8,519 nucleotides of DNA, taken from the NCBI GenBank assembly GCA_026706165.1, contig JAPOZF010000600.1, forward strand, positions 1 to 8,519, given 5' to 3'. The position numbers and the translations under genes are program-made. The notes under the pieces were generated by a model that saw nothing but the letters and a program-made list of their open reading frames with translations, did no database searches and was not told the DNA's origin. This stretch comes from Gemmatimonadota bacterium (GTDB taxonomy: Bacteria; Latescibacterota; UBA2968; UBA8231). Positions within the stretch are counted from its first letter, which is position 1; every line of letters starts with the position of its first letter. This document shows, in pieces, positions 6,234 to 8,519 of this stretch.

Positions 6234-6812
6234 ATGGCCTCCGGAGGAACAGACGGCGGGCGGACCGATGCCGGTAACGCCCACCTCCTTCTGGACGACT
6301 TCGAGGAGGGCAGGACCGAATTCGAGACGCCCCTGCAGGCTGCGGCGCTCGACCTCAGCGACCGCAACTTCGACCTGTCGCCCCGGGTTCTGCTGCGGCT
6401 TTCTGTGCAGCGGTTCCTGCAGACGTTCACCGTAAAGGGGACCGTCTCTTTCGAGATCGGCGGGGAGTGCTGCCGCTGTCTGGCCGCGGTGCAGAAGTCT
6501 TTCGAAGCGGAAGTGGAGGTCCTGATCCAGCGCCGCGAGGTCGGCGCCGACCTCCTGGAGGCGGCCGAAGAGGAGGATGACGTCGAGATCGTCGACCCGG
6601 GCGCCAGGGTCGTCGACCTCACCGGCCGGGTGCGGGACGCGGTAGCCCTCGAGTGGCCGATGAGAGTCTACTGCCGCGAGGACTGCAAGGGGCTCTGCTC
6701 GAGCTGCGGCCACGACCTCAACGAAGGGGCGTGCGGCTGCTCCCGGGAGCGGACCGATCCGCGCTGGGAGGCCCTGGAAGGACTGGCGGCGAAACAATCG
6801 CGAAGCACGTAG
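6234..6812 (+). CDS. yceD: YceD / DUF177 family protein
   Basis: DUF177 proteins are almost always encoded directly before rpmF. They are linked to 23S rRNA and ribosomal L32 accumulation, though the biochemical role is not settled. The 192-residue product has a variable N-terminus, then LLLDDFEEG (18-26), a CCRC group (79-82), an acidic stretch (about 109-121) and the family hallmark near the C-terminus: YCREDCKGLCSSCG with DLNEGACGC and DPRWEALEGL (146-184). Cys147, 151, 155, 158, 167 and 169 suggest metal binding, which I infer from spacing only. The ATG lies 8 nt after the ndk stop but lacks a clear Shine-Dalgarno. A GGAGG at 6243-6247 has no usable in-frame start after it, so the start is somewhat uncertain. 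The rpmF neighbour supports the call. Confidence 0.88.
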   Translation: MASGGTDGGRTDAGNAHLLLDDFEEGRTEFETPLQAAALDLSDRNFDLSPRVLLRLSVQRFLQTFTVKGTVSFEIGGECCRCLAAVQKSFEAEVEVLIQRREVGADLLEAAEEEDDVEIVDPGARVVDLTGRVRDAVALEWPMRVYCREDCKGLCSSCGHDLNEGACGCSRERTDPRWEALEGLAAKQSRST

Positions 6813-6827
6813 ATACGGAGGAATCCC

Positions 6828-7010
6828 GTGGCAGCAGTACCCAAGAGACGGATATCCCGAACGCGCCGGGACAAGAGGAGGACGCACTGGAAGCTGCGCC
6901 GTCCCGCGCTGACCCTTTGCGCGAACTGCGGGCAGCCGGCCCGGCCCCATCGGATCTGCAGGAGCTGCGGCTTCTACCGGGGACGCGAGTACGCCGAGCC
7001 TGAGGTCTGA
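6828..7010 (+). CDS. rpmF: 50S ribosomal protein L32
   Basis: L32 is a small protein of the large ribosomal subunit. The 60-residue product starts MAAVPKRRISRTRRDKRRTH and has the zinc-ribbon cysteines Cys31-x2-Cys34 and Cys44-x2-Cys47, so it is the zinc-binding (C+) form. The start is GTG with the best ribosome site of the window: GGAGG at 6817-6821, 6 nt before the start. It follows yceD by 15 nt. Its stop TGA directly abuts the TTG proposed for fabH. Confidence 0.97.
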   Translation: MAAVPKRRISRTRRDKRRTHWKLRRPALTLCANCGQPARPHRICRSCGFYRGREYAEPEV

Positions 7011-8039
7011 TTGCCCGGGCAGCTGCTGCCGACGCGAGGACGAGAGGGTTCCGGGCGCACCGGGCGGTGCGCCGCGGTGACCGCTGTCGAACGCTACCTT
7101 CCCGACCGGGTCGTCACCAACGCCGAGATTGCCGAGACCGTAGAAACCTCCGACGCCTGGATCCGCGAGCGCACCGGGATCGCCGAGCGCCGCATCCTCG
7201 ACGCCCTCCCCACCTCTCACATGGCCACCGAGGTGGCGGGGAGCATCCTCGCGAAACGCGACCTCGACCCGGGTGATCTCGACCTGATCATCGTCGCGAC
7301 GATCACCCCGGACATGGTATTTCCCGCCACCGCCTGCCTCGTCCAGGACCGTATCGGGGCCCGGCGCGCATGGGGCTACGACCTCTCCGCCGCCTGCGCC
7401 GGCTTCGTCTACGCCGTGGTAGCGGGAGCCCAGTTCATCGAATCGGGGGCGCACGAAAGGGTGCTGGTCATCGGCGCCGACAAGATGAGCGCCATCACCG
7501 ATCAGGAGGACCGCTCGACCTGCGTGCTGTTCGGCGACGGGGCCGGCGGAGTGCTGCTCGAGCCCGCGGAAGAGGGGCTGATCGATTTCGAGCTGCACTG
7601 CGACGGCTCGGGAAGGGAAGATCTGTACATGCCGGGCGGCGGCAGCCTGCACCCCGCTTCGCGCGAATCGGTCCACAGGCGCCTTCACTTCGTGCACCAG
7701 GACGGCAAGGCGGTCTACAAGTTCGCCGTCATGAGGATGGCCGAAGTCTCCGTCGACCTGCTGGAGCGCAACGGTTTCGGCGTCGACGACCTGGCGCTGT
7801 TCGTCCCCCACCAGGCGAATCTGCGCATTATCACCGCCACCGCCGAGCGCATGGGCCTGCCGATGGAGAAGGTGATGGTCAACATCGAGCGCTACGCCAA
7901 CACGACAGCGGCAACCGTTCCGATCGCCCTTTCGGAAGCGGTCGACCAGGGGCGGGTGAAGCGCGGCGACCTCGTGCAGCTCACCGCCGTCGGCGGCGGC
8001 CTGACCTGGGGCAGCGCCCTGCTGCGCTGGACGCTCTGA
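7011..8039 (+). CDS. fabH: Beta-ketoacyl-ACP synthase III
   Basis: FabH condenses acetyl-CoA (or another short acyl-CoA) with malonyl-ACP to begin type II fatty acid synthesis in the cytosol. Catalytic residues are all present: Cys129 in LSAACAGF, His267 in VPHQANLRI, and Asn297 in YANTTAATVPIAL. Other family marks are TSDAWIRERTGI (46-57), FGDGAGGVLLEP (174-185) and GGGLTWGSALLRW near the end. I take the TTG at 7011 (342 residues). It abuts the rpmF stop and has GAGG 5 nt upstream. The next in-frame start, GTG at 7077, would delete the first beta strand (RCAAVTAVERYLP). The first 18 or so residues look like a non-conserved extension, so the exact start is not certain. The gene usually found just upstream, plsX, is missing. 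Confidence 0.95.
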   Translation: MPGQLLPTRGREGSGRTGRCAAVTAVERYLPDRVVTNAEIAETVETSDAWIRERTGIAERRILDALPTSHMATEVAGSILAKRDLDPGDLDLIIVATITPDMVFPATACLVQDRIGARRAWGYDLSAACAGFVYAVVAGAQFIESGAHERVLVIGADKMSAITDQEDRSTCVLFGDGAGGVLLEPAEEGLIDFELHCDGSGREDLYMPGGGSLHPASRESVHRRLHFVHQDGKAVYKFAVMRMAEVSVDLLERNGFGVDDLALFVPHQANLRIITATAERMGLPMEKVMVNIERYANTTAATVPIALSEAVDQGRVKRGDLVQLTAVGGGLTWGSALLRWTL

Positions 8040-8046
8040 TTTTTCC

Positions 8047-8519
8047 GTGGCCGGCCTTGCGTTCCTGTTTCCGGGCCAGGCTTCCCAGGCCGTGGGCATG
8101 GGTCGCGACCTCTGTGAACGGTACCCGCTGGCAAAGGCCCGTTTCGAAGAAGCGGAAGATGTCCTGTCGCTGCCGCTGCGGCGTCTGTGTTTCGAAGGGC
8201 CTCTGGAGGAGCTCGAGCAGACCGCGGTCACGCAGCCGGCGGTCTTCGTGCACAGCGTCGCCGCCGCCGAAGTCCTGGCGCAACAGGGGGTCGAGCCGGC
8301 CTGCGCAGCCGGCCACAGTCTCGGCGAATACTCCGCCCTGACCGCCGCCGGAGTTTTCGATTTCGCCACCGCCGTCCGCCTGGTCCAGGAGCGCGGCCGA
8401 CTGATGCAGGAAGCCGGCGAGAGGCGCCCCGGAACCATGGCGGCCATCATCGGTCTCGAGGATACCCGGGTCGCCCGGCTGTGCCGGGAGGCGTCGCCGG
8501 ACGGGGACGCGGTTCCGGC
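8047..8519 (+). CDS. fabD: Malonyl-CoA:ACP transacylase, N-terminal part (runs off the window)
   Basis: FabD loads malonyl groups onto acyl carrier protein, supplying the extender units used by FabH and later synthases. The visible 157 residues begin at a GTG 7 nt after fabH and contain FLFPGQASQAVGMG (6-19, with Gln11), TQPAVFVHS (62-70), the nucleophile block GHSLGEYSALTAAGV (89-103, Ser91), and Arg116 in QERGRLM, which binds the malonyl carboxylate. The catalytic histidine lies beyond the right edge. The GTG has no clear Shine-Dalgarno, so translational coupling with fabH is likely. No other start lies before the conserved first strand. Confidence 0.95.
   Translation, partial: MAGLAFLFPGQASQAVGMGRDLCERYPLAKARFEEAEDVLSLPLRRLCFEGPLEELEQTAVTQPAVFVHSVAAAEVLAQQGVEPACAAGHSLGEYSALTAAGVFDFATAVRLVQERGRLMQEAGERRPGTMAAIIGLEDTRVARLCREASPDGDAVP

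Noticed and set aside
7077..7079. fabH starting at the downstream GTG
   Set aside because: It would remove most of the first beta strand before YLPD and has no ribosome site.
6222..8450. A 742-codon minus-strand open frame opposite yceD, rpmF, fabH and fabD
   Set aside because: It is the shadow of four well-recognised plus-strand genes and has no domain of its own.

Overview
This is a very GC-rich stretch of bacterial chromosome carrying conserved housekeeping genes and no mobile or accessory DNA. Gene order and the style of FabH and FabD suggest an Acidobacteriota-like or deltaproteobacterium-like (Desulfuromonadia-type) organism. That placement is an inference from family resemblance, not from a search.

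Left half, minus strand (1-5660), read right to left. An HD-superfamily phosphohydrolase (COG1078, dGTPase-like) is followed after 192 bp by an RlmI-type 23S rRNA methyltransferase (COG1092). After a 371-bp gap come uvrC (excision repair nuclease) and xerD (tyrosine recombinase, cut by the window edge). uvrC and xerD overlap by ATGA, so they are translationally coupled. The two intergenic gaps contain hairpins but no convincing gene.

Right half, plus strand (5821-8519). ndk, yceD (DUF177), rpmF, fabH and fabD (cut by the window edge) are packed with gaps of 8, 15, 0 and 7 nt and look like one operon. It joins nucleotide-pool balance, a ribosomal protein and initiation of fatty acid synthesis. 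plsX, which usually lies between rpmF and fabH, is absent.

The centre (5661-5820) is the most interesting part. Two back-to-back sigma70-type promoters share a perfect palindrome, TGTCAA-N5-TTGACA, whose arms are the two -35 boxes. The minus promoter places its start site at the ATG of the HD gene, so that mRNA should be leaderless. The plus promoter is followed within about 10 nt by a textbook intrinsic terminator (7-bp GC stem plus T7) inside the ndk leader. This suggests attenuation of the whole ndk-fab operon.

I found no CRISPR array, insertion sequence, tRNA, rRNA or clearly novel system. The findings are the central regulatory region, an unusual XerD active site, the plsX-less operon and several minor items.
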